From Actinoallomurus vinaceus (GTDB lineage Bacteria > Actinomycetota > Actinomycetes > Streptosporangiales > Streptosporangiaceae), in assembly GCF_039542055.1 (NCBI RefSeq), contig NZ_BAABHK010000002.1, positions 930,001 to 994,000 of the forward strand: a stretch of 64,000 nucleotides of DNA, in the 5' to 3' direction. The notes under the pieces were generated by a model. It did no database searches. It worked only from the letters and a program-made list of their open reading frames with translations, and was not told where the DNA came from. This document shows, in pieces, positions 49,141 to 57,379 of the stretch. Every line of letters starts with the position of its first letter. The stretch's first letter is position 1. Position numbers and translations under genes: made by a program.

Positions 49141-51633
49141 ATGCGCGCGCACCGCCGATGGATTCCCGCACTTCTCGGAGCCTGGCTTGTCGTCGCGGCC
49201 GTGTGGGCGGGCCCGCCGGCCGGCGCGAGGCGTACGGCGGCGCCGCAGCAGATCGTCGTCGACGCGGCGTCCGGCGGGCGGACGTTCGACGGGATCGGCG
49301 CGCTCAGCGCCGGGGCGTCCTCCCGGCTGCTCGTCGACTATCCCGAGCCGCAGCGCCGCCAGGTCCTCGACTACCTGTTCAAGCCGGGCTACGGAGCGGC
49401 CCTGCAGATCCTCAAGGTCGAGATCGGCGGGGACACCAACTCCACCGACGGGGCCGAGCCCAGCCACATGCGCACCCCGTCCGACCTGAACTGCGACCGC
49501 GGGTACGAGTGGTGGCTCATGGAACAGGCCAAGGCACGCAACCCGCGGATCAAGCTGTCCGCGCTGCAGTGGGGCGCGCCGGGCTGGACCGGAAGCGGAG
49601 ACGCCCGGCCCACGGTCTGGACGGACCGCGACATCGACTACCTGCTGGCCTGGCTCGGCTGCGCCGGCCGCCACCACCTGCGCATCGACTACCTCGGCGG
49701 ATGGAACGAGGCGTGGTTCGACACGGCCTGGTACGGGCGGCTGCACGCGGCGCTGCGCGACCACGGGTACGGCGACGTCAAGGTCGTCGCGGACGACAGC
49801 TTCAACTGGGACGTCATCAAGCCGCTCACCGAGGACCCGGCGTTCCGGTCCGCGGTCGACGTCGTCGGCCAGCACTACGTCTGCGGATACCTCAGCGACT
49901 ACCTGCGCTGCCCCAGCCCGCAGGCGGCCCGGGGCCTCGGCATTCCGCTGCACGCGAGCGAACAGGGCTCACTGCCGTACGACTCCGGCGCCGCGCCGCT
50001 CGCGCGCGCCCTCAACCGGCCGTACATCGACGGGGCGATGACCTCGACGATCAACTGGTCGCTGATCGCCTCCTGGTACGACACGATGCCCTTCCAGGCG
50101 GCCGGGCTCATGGGCGCGAACGAACCGTGGTCCGGAGCGTACGTCGCCGGGGCGAGCGTCTGGGCGATCGCGCACACGACGCAGTTCACCCGGCCGGGCT
50201 GGCGGTACGTCGACTCCGCCTCGGGGTATCTCGACGGCGGCGGCAGCCACGTCGCCCTGCGGTCCCCCGACTCCCGCGACTACAGCGCCGTCATCGAGAC
50301 GATCGACGCGACCGCCCCACAGGACGTCGAGGTCACCGTCACGGGCGGGCTGCCGGCCGGACCGCTGCGCGTCTGGACGTCGGACCTGTCGTCGGCCGAC
50401 CCCGGGCGCTGGTTCACCAACGCCGGGACCGTACGGCCCGGCGACACGCTGACCCTGGAGCCCGGCCACGTGTACACGCTCACGACGACGACCGGACAGG
50501 GCAGGGGCCGCGCCGTCTCCCCACCGCCCGCGCCGCTGCGGCTGCCCTACCGCGACGGGTTCGGCTCGTACGCGGACGGGGCGACCCCGCGGTACCTGTC
50601 CGACCTGGACGGCGCGTTCGAGGCGGCGCCGTGCTCAGGACGGCCGGGCCGCTGCCTGCGCCAGGCGATCGGCGACCGGCCGGTGTGGTGGAACGGCTGG
50701 CTGAAACGGCCCGTGACGCTCGTCGGGGACCTCAAGTCCTGGCGCGACTACACCGCCGCCGTCGACGTACGGCTCGACGAGGACGGCTGGACCGAACTTC
50801 TCGGACGCGTCGACGGCCAGTGGGGCGACGCCGTGTCAGGGGTCCACCTGCGGCTGTCGAGCGACGGGCAGTGGCAGCTGTACGACGAGAACCTCCAAGG
50901 GCAGGACTCCGGCCTGTGCGTGCCCAGCAATCCGTCCTGCGCCGGGATCGCGGCGCCCCGGCCGCAGCCGGTGCAGCGCCGGACCCTCGCGTTGGGCCGG
51001 GTGAGCCGTACGGCCGCCGCATGGCACCGGCTCGGGCTCCGGTTCGCGGGCGACCACATCACCGCCCTCCTCGACGGGACGTCGATCGCCGAGGTCGGCA
51101 GTACGGTGCACGCCTCGGGACAGGTGGGTCTCGGGGTGTCGCCGTGGCGGCACGCGGAGTTCGACGACCTCGCGGTGACGCCCGTCCGGCAGGCGGGGAG
51201 CGTGCGCTACCTGCCCGCCCAGTCGCTCACCGCGACCGGCACGAGCTTCCATCACGGCTACGAGCCGCGCAAGGCCGTGGACGGCAGCGCGCAGTCGATG
51301 TGGCACAACGAATGGTCGCCGCGCACGTCGCTGCCCCAGTCGATCACCGTCGACACCGGCCGGGCGCGCCCGATCGCGAAGGTGACCTATCAGCCGCGCG
51401 AGGACGGCAACGGCAACGGTGTGATCACCCGGTACGACCTCGCGACGAGCGTCGACGGCGTCACGTTCACTCCGGCGGCGAGCGGTTCGTGGCCGCTGGA
51501 CACGACGCGCAAGGAGATCGACCTGTCCGGCGTCACGGCGCGCTTCGTCCGGCTCACCGCGCTGACGGCCGGCGGCGGCTACGCGTCCGCCGCCGAGATC
51601 CAGATCGCGGTCCACACCGATCGGCCGTCGTGA
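49141..51633 (+). CDS. Secreted GH59 galactosylceramidase-like glycosidase
   Basis: 830 residues from ATG 49141 (GAGGAGA upstream). Signal peptide ends about residue 31. GH59 catalytic barrel: FDGIGALSAGASSRLLVDYP, LQILKVEIGGDTNSTDGAEP, acid/base Glu190 in GGWNEAWFD and nucleophile Glu274 in HASEQGS, followed by INWSLIASWYDTMP. A jelly-roll/lectin-like region (about 480-680) and a C-terminal discoidin F5/8-type carbohydrate-binding domain (about 700-825, SLTATGTSFHHGYEPRKAVD) complete it. Eukaryotic GH59 removes galactose from galactosylceramide; bacterial enzymes act on beta-galactosides of unknown origin. The 3' end is part of a 35-bp tandem duplication. Confidence 0.92.
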   Translation: MRAHRRWIPALLGAWLVVAAVWAGPPAGARRTAAPQQIVVDAASGGRTFDGIGALSAGASSRLLVDYPEPQRRQVLDYLFKPGYGAALQILKVEIGGDTNSTDGAEPSHMRTPSDLNCDRGYEWWLMEQAKARNPRIKLSALQWGAPGWTGSGDARPTVWTDRDIDYLLAWLGCAGRHHLRIDYLGGWNEAWFDTAWYGRLHAALRDHGYGDVKVVADDSFNWDVIKPLTEDPAFRSAVDVVGQHYVCGYLSDYLRCPSPQAARGLGIPLHASEQGSLPYDSGAAPLARALNRPYIDGAMTSTINWSLIASWYDTMPFQAAGLMGANEPWSGAYVAGASVWAIAHTTQFTRPGWRYVDSASGYLDGGGSHVALRSPDSRDYSAVIETIDATAPQDVEVTVTGGLPAGPLRVWTSDLSSADPGRWFTNAGTVRPGDTLTLEPGHVYTLTTTTGQGRGRAVSPPPAPLRLPYRDGFGSYADGATPRYLSDLDGAFEAAPCSGRPGRCLRQAIGDRPVWWNGWLKRPVTLVGDLKSWRDYTAAVDVRLDEDGWTELLGRVDGQWGDAVSGVHLRLSSDGQWQLYDENLQGQDSGLCVPSNPSCAGIAAPRPQPVQRRTLALGRVSRTAAAWHRLGLRFAGDHITALLDGTSIAEVGSTVHASGQVGLGVSPWRHAEFDDLAVTPVRQAGSVRYLPAQSLTATGTSFHHGYEPRKAVDGSAQSMWHNEWSPRTSLPQSITVDTGRARPIAKVTYQPREDGNGNGVITRYDLATSVDGVTFTPAASGSWPLDTTRKEIDLSGVTARFVRLTALTAGGGYASAAEIQIAVHTDRPS

Positions 51634-51666
51634 TCCAGACCTCGGTCCGCACTGATCGGCCGTCGT
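51597..51666 (+). repeat. 35-bp tandem duplication spanning the GH59 stop codon
   Basis: Copy 1 (51597-51631) encodes the last residues IQIAVHTDRPS; copy 2 (51632-51666) repeats GATCCAG ... GATCGGCCGTCGT with four substitutions after the stop. The stop codon is formed at the junction. Confidence 0.8.
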
Positions 51667-51755
51667 GACCCACGTCGGGCCGGGGGCGTGATCCTGGGCG
51701 TCGTGTCCGCCGGATCGGCCTCAGGGCCCGGATGCGGTCCGCATGCCGGTAGCGA

Positions 51756-52028
51756 TCAGGCGGTGTCGCCGTCGCCCTTCTTCGGCGCGCGGATGTAGGT
51801 GCCCTTCGCCGGAAGGGTGATGACCAGCTGCCGTTCGCGAAGGTCGCGGATGGCGCGCCGTGCGGTGCCGAGTGCCACGCTGTACTCCACCGCGAGGTCG
51901 CGCTCCCCCGGCAGCCGCGTGGCGGGCCGCAGCTCGCCCCGTTCGATGCGGCCGGCGATATGGTCCGCGACCTGCTTGTAGCGGTATTCCGGGTCAGATC
52001 CGTCGAAAACCGGCTTCTCGTCGCTCAC
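51756..52028 (-). CDS. GntR-family DNA-binding protein (winged helix only)
   Basis: 90 residues from GTG 52028, or 93 from GTG 52037; a longer frame reaching ATG-like codons at 52100 adds residues with no homology look. GntR winged helix: QVADHIAGRIERGELRPATR, LPGERDLAVEYSVALGTARR, LPAKGTYIRAP. It has no effector-binding domain, like short GntR/KorSA-type regulators on actinomycete mobile elements. A perfect 16-bp palindrome lies 44 nt upstream of the start, a probable autoregulatory site shared with the divergent small gene. Confidence 0.85.
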   Translation of the reverse strand: MSDEKPVFDGSDPEYRYKQVADHIAGRIERGELRPATRLPGERDLAVEYSVALGTARRAIRDLRERQLVITLPAKGTYIRAPKKGDGDTA

Positions 52029-52071
52029 GTGGCTCACGTTAGAGCACTGCCCAGCTGCACAAATCCACAGG

Positions 52072-52087
52072 TAGCGGCATGCCGCTA
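52072..52087. promoter_or_regulatory. 16-bp perfect palindrome, GntR operator candidate
   Basis: TAGCGGCATGCCGCTA is fully self-complementary and sits in the spacer between the GntR gene and the divergent 62-residue gene. Confidence 0.6.
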
Positions 52088-52255
52088 TACACCGCGTCAT
52101 GTATCTGCTACGTTACTCACGGTGAGGACGGGCGCTCCCTCCCCTGGCCGCTTTCGGTGGGTTCGCCGGCCGTGGGGGGCGAGCGCCGGGATGGGGCGGC
52201 GGCAAGCGGGGAGTCGACGGTGACGCCGCCGCCCCAGGGGACGACGGGGGGTTCC

Positions 52256-52444
52256 ATGAGCCATATCGACGGCGAGCGCGCCCGCCGGATCCAGGCGGCA
52301 CTGGACGACTTCCGCGCGACGCTCGCGAGTGTCCCGGTGGTCGGGGTCGCGCACTGGACCGAGGTGGAGCAGCTCACCGAGCTGATCCGGCGCAACCCGC
52401 AGGCCGCTCGCCGGGTTCTCGACGATCTCGAGGACGACCCGTGA
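52256..52444 (+). CDS. Small hypothetical protein, 62 residues
   Basis: From ATG 52256. An acidic helical protein: RARRIQAALDDFRATLASVP then VVGVAHWTEVEQLTELIRRN and RRVLDDLEDDP. A preceding frame from 52079 is less likely because it reads through the palindrome and GC-rich spacer. It is divergent from the GntR gene and ends before a hairpin. No family recognised; could be a small partner or regulator of the GntR system. Confidence 0.5.
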   Translation: MSHIDGERARRIQAALDDFRATLASVPVVGVAHWTEVEQLTELIRRNPQAARRVLDDLEDDP

Positions 52445-52452
52445 AGCGGGCG

Positions 52453-52528
52453 ATACATCCGATGGGTCGGCCACGGCGCGGCCGTGGCGATGGAGGTTGA
52501 GGCGAGGATCAGAGGAATACATCCGATG
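52453..52528 (+). promoter_or_regulatory. Paired ATACATCCGATG elements upstream of the alginate lyase
   Basis: ATACATCCGATG occurs at 52453-52464 and 52517-52528, 64 nt apart, in the spacer upstream of the lyase gene. The second copy is followed by AATCC. This resembles sugar-acid regulator sites of actinomycete polysaccharide genes. Confidence 0.55.
52470..52488 (+). terminator. Hairpin after the small ORF
   Basis: GCCACGGC-GCG-GCCGTGGC, an 8-bp stem with 3-nt loop starting 26 nt after the stop of the 62-residue gene. Confidence 0.55.
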
Positions 52529-52599
52529 AATCCTTGACCGCACGGCAGGCCGGGAGTAAATCTCGTGTGCGGACATTCCCCTCGCCTCCGGGAGACCCC

Positions 52600-53928
52600 A
52601 TGCGACGACGCCTCTGGACGCGCCGGCTGATCGCTCTCAGCGCCACCGCCGGATTGACGCTCGCGGCAGCGCCCGTCGCGTCGGCGTCCCCGCCGGGCAC
52701 CGGCGCGATCACGGGACACGGAGGCGTCGGTCGCGTGCCCCGCACCGTCGTGCTGGACGGCGCACGGCTCGTGCGGATCCGGCAGCGGCTCGCCACCCGG
52801 CCCGACCGGCGGCTTCGTACGGCCCTCGGCGAGCTCACGCGCGCCGCCGACGCCGAGCTGCGGACCGGCCCCTGGTCGGTGATGGACAAGGCGACCACGG
52901 TCAGCGCCGACAAGCACGACTACTACAGCCTGGCCACCTACTGGTGGCCCAGCCAGCCGAAGACGCCGGACAACCCGTACGGCTGCCCGTTCGTGCAGAA
53001 AGACGGCCACTGGGCGCCGGACGTCGCCACGACCGGCGACCTGCCCACGCTGCACGCGTCGTGGACCGCGATCTCCGACCTGTCCCTCGCGTGGTTCTAC
53101 ACCCGGCGGCCGGCGTACGCCCGGCGCGCCGCGCTCGACATCCGCAGGTGGTTCCTCGATCCGGCGACCCGGATGAACCCGAACATGAACTACGCCCAGG
53201 CCATCCCGTGCGGCGACAACCCGCAGGGCCGTAACTACGGCATCATCGAGTCCGCGCAGGCGATCACGCAGGTGATCGACGCGCTCGCCCTCCTGGACTC
53301 CGGAGCGCCCGGCTGGACCGCCCGCGACCGCGTGGGCATCCGCGACTGGCTCGGACAGTTCCTGGACTGGATGCTGACCAGCCCGTTCGGTCAGGCGGAG
53401 AGCGCCACGAAGAACAACCACGGCACCTTCAAGGATCTGCAGGACGCCGCGATCGCGCTCTACCTCGGGCGCACCGATCTCGCGAAGCAGCTGATCGTCG
53501 GCGCGGAGGCGAAGCGGATCGACCCGCAGATCGCCGCGGACGGCAGCCAGCCGGGCGAGCTGAGCCGCACCCGGCCCTGGCACTACGCGAACTTCAACGC
53601 GCAGGCGTTCTGCCGCCTGGCCGACGCGGGCCGGCACGTCGGGGTCGACCTGTGGTCCTACACCACGCCGAGCGGCGGGAGCATCGCGAAGGCGATCGAC
53701 TTCCTCATCCCGGCCGCGGAGAACGGCGCCGGCGCTTGGCCCTACCCGGATCTCGACGTGTTCGATCGGAGTCTGGCGCTGGACAAGCTGCACGCCGCCG
53801 CGACGGAGGCGAACGACGGCCCGGCGCGGGCCGCGCTCGCCCGGGTGCCCGCCCCTGCGGGCGGCGATCTGTGGCCCGTCGAGCCCACCTGCTGGCAGGA
53901 CCTGTCGCAGCCGCCGCTGCAGAAGTGA
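52600..53928 (+). CDS. Secreted alginate-lyase-family (PL5-like) protein
   Basis: 442 residues from ATG 52600 (GGGAGACC). Signal peptide ends at ASA (about 30). An (alpha/alpha)-barrel lyase domain with family motifs YYSLATYWWPSQPKTPDNPY, Asn272-Asn273-His274-Gly275 (KNNHGTF) and RTRPWHYANFNAQAF. Alginate lyases of PL5 cleave mannuronate links by beta-elimination, with His and Tyr as key residues; the plant polysaccharide acted on here is unproven. The upstream ATACATCCGATG pair suggests induction by a sugar-derived signal. Confidence 0.88.
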   Translation: MRRRLWTRRLIALSATAGLTLAAAPVASASPPGTGAITGHGGVGRVPRTVVLDGARLVRIRQRLATRPDRRLRTALGELTRAADAELRTGPWSVMDKATTVSADKHDYYSLATYWWPSQPKTPDNPYGCPFVQKDGHWAPDVATTGDLPTLHASWTAISDLSLAWFYTRRPAYARRAALDIRRWFLDPATRMNPNMNYAQAIPCGDNPQGRNYGIIESAQAITQVIDALALLDSGAPGWTARDRVGIRDWLGQFLDWMLTSPFGQAESATKNNHGTFKDLQDAAIALYLGRTDLAKQLIVGAEAKRIDPQIAADGSQPGELSRTRPWHYANFNAQAFCRLADAGRHVGVDLWSYTTPSGGSIAKAIDFLIPAAENGAGAWPYPDLDVFDRSLALDKLHAAATEANDGPARAALARVPAPAGGDLWPVEPTCWQDLSQPPLQK

Positions 53929-54015
53929 GCGGCGGCCCTCACCTCGGTGAGGCCCGTTCCGGTCTCCGCATCGGCGGGAGCGGCGCTGCCCTTCTCTTGG
54001 GCGGCGGAAGGGTCG

Positions 54016-54627
54016 CTACGGTCGCGGCTCGGCGCCCTCGGCGGGTTCGTCGAGGCGACGCTTGTAGTAGGCCCAGGGCGAGTCGAAGTCGGAGGGGACG
54101 ATGAGCTCCCACCCTTGCTCCTCCATGTGGCGCCGGCGACGACGCGACGGCCACCACAACCGCCGGTGCTCCCACTTGTGGGGCGAGGCCTCGACGAGGT
54201 GGAAGAGGTAGCCGTAGTCGACGGCATGCCAACCGCGGAGGCCCTCCCTGGCCAACGCCTCCATCTCGTTGAAGGCGTGCAGCGGCTTGAGCACTCTCCG
54301 GGTGGGGCCGTCGCTCGCGACGGCGCCGTCGCGAGCGACGGCCGAGGCGCCGAAACGCTGCTGGGCGGCCTGCCGGCTGATGCCCAGCAGCCGTCCGAGG
54401 GCCTCCCAGCTGTGCCCGGCGGTGCGGGCTCCGGTGATCGACTGGCGCAGCAGCCGGCCGGCCTCCTCGGCGGCGACGCTGGACGCGGCGACCATCAGCA
54501 GGTGGGCGTCCGGGTCGTCGTCGAGCCCCTCGCGTCCCTGCTCGCACACGGTCAGCACGGCTTCGGCCACGGCCTCCCTGATGGCACCGGCCTGGTCGTC
54601 GGTGAGACGGCTCCGGGTCACGCTCAC
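54016..54627 (-). CDS. Helix-turn-helix protein, second gene of an autoregulated pair
   Basis: 203 residues from GTG 54627 (GGGGGAG upstream); the start overlaps the previous stop (GTGA). The N-terminal half is helical, with VAEAVLTVCEQGREGLDD and an HTH-like segment SWEALGRLLGISRQAAQQRFG at about 73-93. The C-terminal half is WEHRRLWWPSRRRRRHMEEQ, GWELIVPSDFDSPWAYYKRR, resembling proteins that sense or read nucleic acid but with no family I can name. Coupled to a small membrane protein, it may bind the twin operators upstream of that gene. Confidence 0.7.
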   Translation of the reverse strand: MSVTRSRLTDDQAGAIREAVAEAVLTVCEQGREGLDDDPDAHLLMVAASSVAAEEAGRLLRQSITGARTAGHSWEALGRLLGISRQAAQQRFGASAVARDGAVASDGPTRRVLKPLHAFNEMEALAREGLRGWHAVDYGYLFHLVEASPHKWEHRRLWWPSRRRRRHMEEQGWELIVPSDFDSPWAYYKRRLDEPAEGAEPRP

Positions 54628-54914
54628 TGCCGCTCCCCCTCGTCACCGGCGGTCGGAGGGAGCGGCTCCAGCTCGTCCAGGCGGGCGGCGTCGGCGGCGG
54701 ACACGCCCCCATCGCGCACGGTCCCATCGCGCAAGGCGGAGGCCGCCGTCGTCACCAGCGCGACGAAGGCCCCGAATCCGACGACGACGAACAGGACCCA
54801 CAGCACCAGGCTGTCGTAAGCGGCCTGCGCCACGAGCAGCATGCCCGCCAGCGGCAGCAGGACGGCGACGGGCAGGAGTCCGGGGGACGAGCCGCGAGAG
54901 GCGTGACGAGTCAT
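54624..54914 (-). CDS. Small two-helix membrane protein
   Basis: 96 residues from ATG 54914, likely on a leaderless message. Two membrane helices (GLLPVAVLLPLAGMLLVAQA and LVLWVLFVVVGFGAFVALV) then an acidic soluble tail (DAARLDELEPLPPTAGDEGE). No family recognised. First gene of the pair with the HTH protein; two identical-pattern operators overlap its promoter. Confidence 0.7.
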   Translation of the reverse strand: MTRHASRGSSPGLLPVAVLLPLAGMLLVAQAAYDSLVLWVLFVVVGFGAFVALVTTAASALRDGTVRDGGVSAADAARLDELEPLPPTAGDEGERQ

Positions 54915-54917
54915 AAC

Positions 54918-54962
54918 GTCAAGGATGGGTTGACATCGCCTTCATGTCAAGGATTCGTTGAC
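54918..54962 (-). promoter_or_regulatory. Two tandem operators GTCAA-N7-TTGAC
   Basis: GTCAAGGATGGGTTGAC (54918-54934) and GTCAAGGATTCGTTGAC (54946-54962) are inverted repeats repeated 28 bp apart. On the minus strand, TTGACA (54950-54945), 17 nt, then CATCCT (54927-54922) forms a promoter within them that starts transcription at about the ATG. Confidence 0.7.
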
Positions 54963-55086
54963 ACGCCCAAGAGGTCGGGGCCGCCGGGAACCGGGCGACG
55001 TCCGGATCGCCGCAGGAGAGCGGCCCTCATGGCCGGACGGCGACCGCCGTGCCCGGCCACCTCCTCCCCTGCGTGAGAATTCGTGT

Positions 55087-56973
55087 ATGACCGAATCACG
55101 GGAGGCCGCCCCGTTCTCGGGACGGACGGTGTGGGCGTGGAATCTCAAGACGCCGCTGCGGGAGTTCCTGCGGACCGAGACCGGCAGCGCGGTCGTGCTG
55201 CTGTCCGCCACGCTCGTCGCGCTGATGTGGGCGAATGTCGACCCGTCCTCGTACGAACGCACCTGGCGCACGGTGCTGTCCGTGCGCATCAGCGACTCGA
55301 AGGTGTCGCTGGACCTGCGGACGTGGGTGAACAGCGGCCTGATGACTTTCTTCTTCTTCGTCGTCGGCCTGGAGGCGCGGCGGGAGTTCGACCTGGGCGA
55401 GCTGCGCGACCGCCGCCGGCTCGTCCTCCCGCTGATCGCGGGCGTCGGTGGCATGGTCGTCCCGATCGCGATCTACCTCGCGGCCAACGGCGGCGGCCCG
55501 GCGGCGCACGGCTGGGGCACCGCGATGTCGACCGACACGGCGTTCGCCCTCGGCATGCTCAGCCTGGCCGCCGCGAAGCTCCCCGCGCGCATGCACGCCT
55601 ACCTGCTCACGGTCACGGTCGTCGACGACTTCGTCGCCCTGGCGGTCATCGGCGTGTTCTACAGCAAAGCGGTCAGCTTCACGCCGCTGCTGATCGCGAT
55701 CCTCATCTTCGCGCTGATCCTGGGCGTCCGCGCACTGGGTGTGCAGTACGGCCTCGTGTACGCGCTGCTGGGCATCGCGGCGTGGGTCGCGATGCTCGAG
55801 TCCGGGGTGGAGCCCGTCGTCCTCGGCCTGGCGATGGGCCTGATCACGTACGCGTCGCCGGCCGCCCGCACGGACCTGGAGCGCGCGAGCGACCTGTTCC
55901 GGCTGTTCCGCGAGCAGCCGACGGCCGAGCTGGCACGGACCGCCACCAGCGGCCTGGCCTCGGCGATCTCCCCGAACGAACGCCTGCAGCTGCTCTACCA
56001 CCCCTGGACGAGTTACCTGATCGTCCCGCTGTTCGCCCTCGCCAACGCGGGCATCACCGTCAGCGGCGACCTGCTGGTCCGGGCGTTCACCTCCCCGATC
56101 ACGCTGGGCATCCTCATCGCCTACGTCGTCGGCAAGCCGCTCGGCATCACCGGCTCGACCTGGCTGGTCACCCGGCTGAGCCGCGGCCGGATCCGCCCTC
56201 CGGTCGGCTGGGTCGCCGTGACGGGCGGCGGAATGATCGCGGGCATCGGTTTCACGGTGTCACTGCTGATCGCCACGCTCGCCTTCACCGGCACCGAACT
56301 GGAGGAGGCGAAGCTCGGCATCCTCGGGTCCGCGCTCGCGGCGTCGATCCTGACCTGGCTCCTGTTCCGCGTCACCCAGATGCTCCCGACGCGGACGCGG
56401 CTGCGGGCGCTGATGGGCACCGCCGAGGGCATCGTCGACCTCGCCATACCGGTCGACCCGGACCGCGACCACATCCGGGGACCGGAGGAGTCCCTGGTGA
56501 CGGTGGTGGAGTACGGCGACTTCGAGTGCCCGTACTGCGGCCAGGCCGAGCCGGTCGTCCGGGAGCTGCTCGCCGGGTACGGCGACGTGCGGTACGTCTG
56601 GCGGCACCTTCCGCTGCACGACGTCCACCCCCACGCCCAGCTCGCCGCCGAGGCGAGCGAGGCGGCGGCCGAACAGAACGCATTCTGGGAGATGCACGAC
56701 ATCCTCCTCGATCACCAGGGCGCTCTGACCGTCCGTGACCTGATGCGCTACGCCGGGGAGCTGGAGCTCGACCTGGAGCGCTTCCGGCGGGACCTGCGTG
56801 AGCACACCGGCGCGCCCCGGATCGCCGATGATCTGGAGTCGGCCGACCTCAGCAGCGTCTCCGGCACCCCGACGTTCTTCATCAACGGCCGCCGCCATCA
56901 CGGCGCGTACGACATCGAGACGCTGACCGCGGCCGTACGGGCGGCCAAGGCCCGCGCGGTGATCAGCGCCTGA
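55087..56973 (+). CDS. nhaA: Na+/H+ antiporter NhaA fused to a DsbA-like thioredoxin domain
   Basis: 628 residues from ATG 55087. Residues 20-440 are NhaA: GSAVVLLSATLVALMWAN, FFFFVVGLEARREF, AMSTDTAFALGM and the paired ion-binding Asp180-Asp181 in TVVDDFVALAVIG. Residues 460-628 are a DsbA/thioredoxin-like domain with active-site Cys481-Cys484 (FECPYCGQAE), HLPLHDVHPHAQLAAEASEA and the cis-Pro region SGTPTFFINGRRHHGAY. NhaA exports Na+ for H+ to control pH and salt. The fusion is known from some actinobacteria; the thioredoxin part, on the cytoplasmic or outer side depending on topology, may act as a redox switch. Confidence 0.93.
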   Translation: MTESREAAPFSGRTVWAWNLKTPLREFLRTETGSAVVLLSATLVALMWANVDPSSYERTWRTVLSVRISDSKVSLDLRTWVNSGLMTFFFFVVGLEARREFDLGELRDRRRLVLPLIAGVGGMVVPIAIYLAANGGGPAAHGWGTAMSTDTAFALGMLSLAAAKLPARMHAYLLTVTVVDDFVALAVIGVFYSKAVSFTPLLIAILIFALILGVRALGVQYGLVYALLGIAAWVAMLESGVEPVVLGLAMGLITYASPAARTDLERASDLFRLFREQPTAELARTATSGLASAISPNERLQLLYHPWTSYLIVPLFALANAGITVSGDLLVRAFTSPITLGILIAYVVGKPLGITGSTWLVTRLSRGRIRPPVGWVAVTGGGMIAGIGFTVSLLIATLAFTGTELEEAKLGILGSALAASILTWLLFRVTQMLPTRTRLRALMGTAEGIVDLAIPVDPDRDHIRGPEESLVTVVEYGDFECPYCGQAEPVVRELLAGYGDVRYVWRHLPLHDVHPHAQLAAEASEAAAEQNAFWEMHDILLDHQGALTVRDLMRYAGELELDLERFRRDLREHTGAPRIADDLESADLSSVSGTPTFFINGRRHHGAYDIETLTAAVRAAKARAVISA

Positions 56974-57034
56974 CCCGGGCCGGCCCGCCGACCGAAACAT
57001 CGGAATCGGGCGTGTCGGGTCGACGCAAAACTCG

Positions 57035-57058
57035 CTATTCGAACACGTGTTCGAATAG
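57035..57058. promoter_or_regulatory. LexA SOS box (24-bp palindrome)
   Basis: Core TCGAACACGTGTTCGA within a perfect 24-bp palindrome, matching the actinobacterial LexA consensus GAAC-N4-GTTC. A -10-like TAGAAT (57056-57061) overlaps its right edge. Confidence 0.8.
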
Positions 57059-57067
57059 AATGAGGGC

Positions 57068-57334
57068 ATGAGACGGCGTGTGTACGACGAACCGGTCCAG
57101 GTAGAGGTCCTCGCCGATCGACCGACCCACTTCACCTGGGACGGGCGCGGCTATGAAGTGATCACATTCGTCAAGATGCTCGGGCTGCAGCGGCCCCGAG
57201 AGGACGTCGACACCCAGCTGTGGCAGGTCCGGGCCCAGGCGACCGGAAGCCAGACGCCCGCGACGTACGAGCTGCGCCGCGACCACGGGGTGTGGCAGCT
57301 GGCCGCGATCTGGGAGCCGAGCGCCCAGAACTGA
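57068..57334 (+). CDS. DUF6504-like protein, SOS-regulated
   Basis: 88 residues from ATG 57068, nine bases after the SOS box and probably leaderless. The sequence has RRRVYDEPVQVEVLADRPTH, FTWDGRGYEV, DTQLWQVRA, TYELRRDHGVWQLAAIWE, resembling the DUF6504 proteins usually encoded with the mutagenic polymerase genes imuA/imuB/dnaE2. The LexA box and this family together point to a role in translesion DNA synthesis. Stand-alone here. Confidence 0.8.
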   Translation: MRRRVYDEPVQVEVLADRPTHFTWDGRGYEVITFVKMLGLQRPREDVDTQLWQVRAQATGSQTPATYELRRDHGVWQLAAIWEPSAQN

Positions 57335-57379
57335 TCGGGCGGACCCGGCCGGAGCGCGGTCCCCGCCGCGCTCCAGCGG

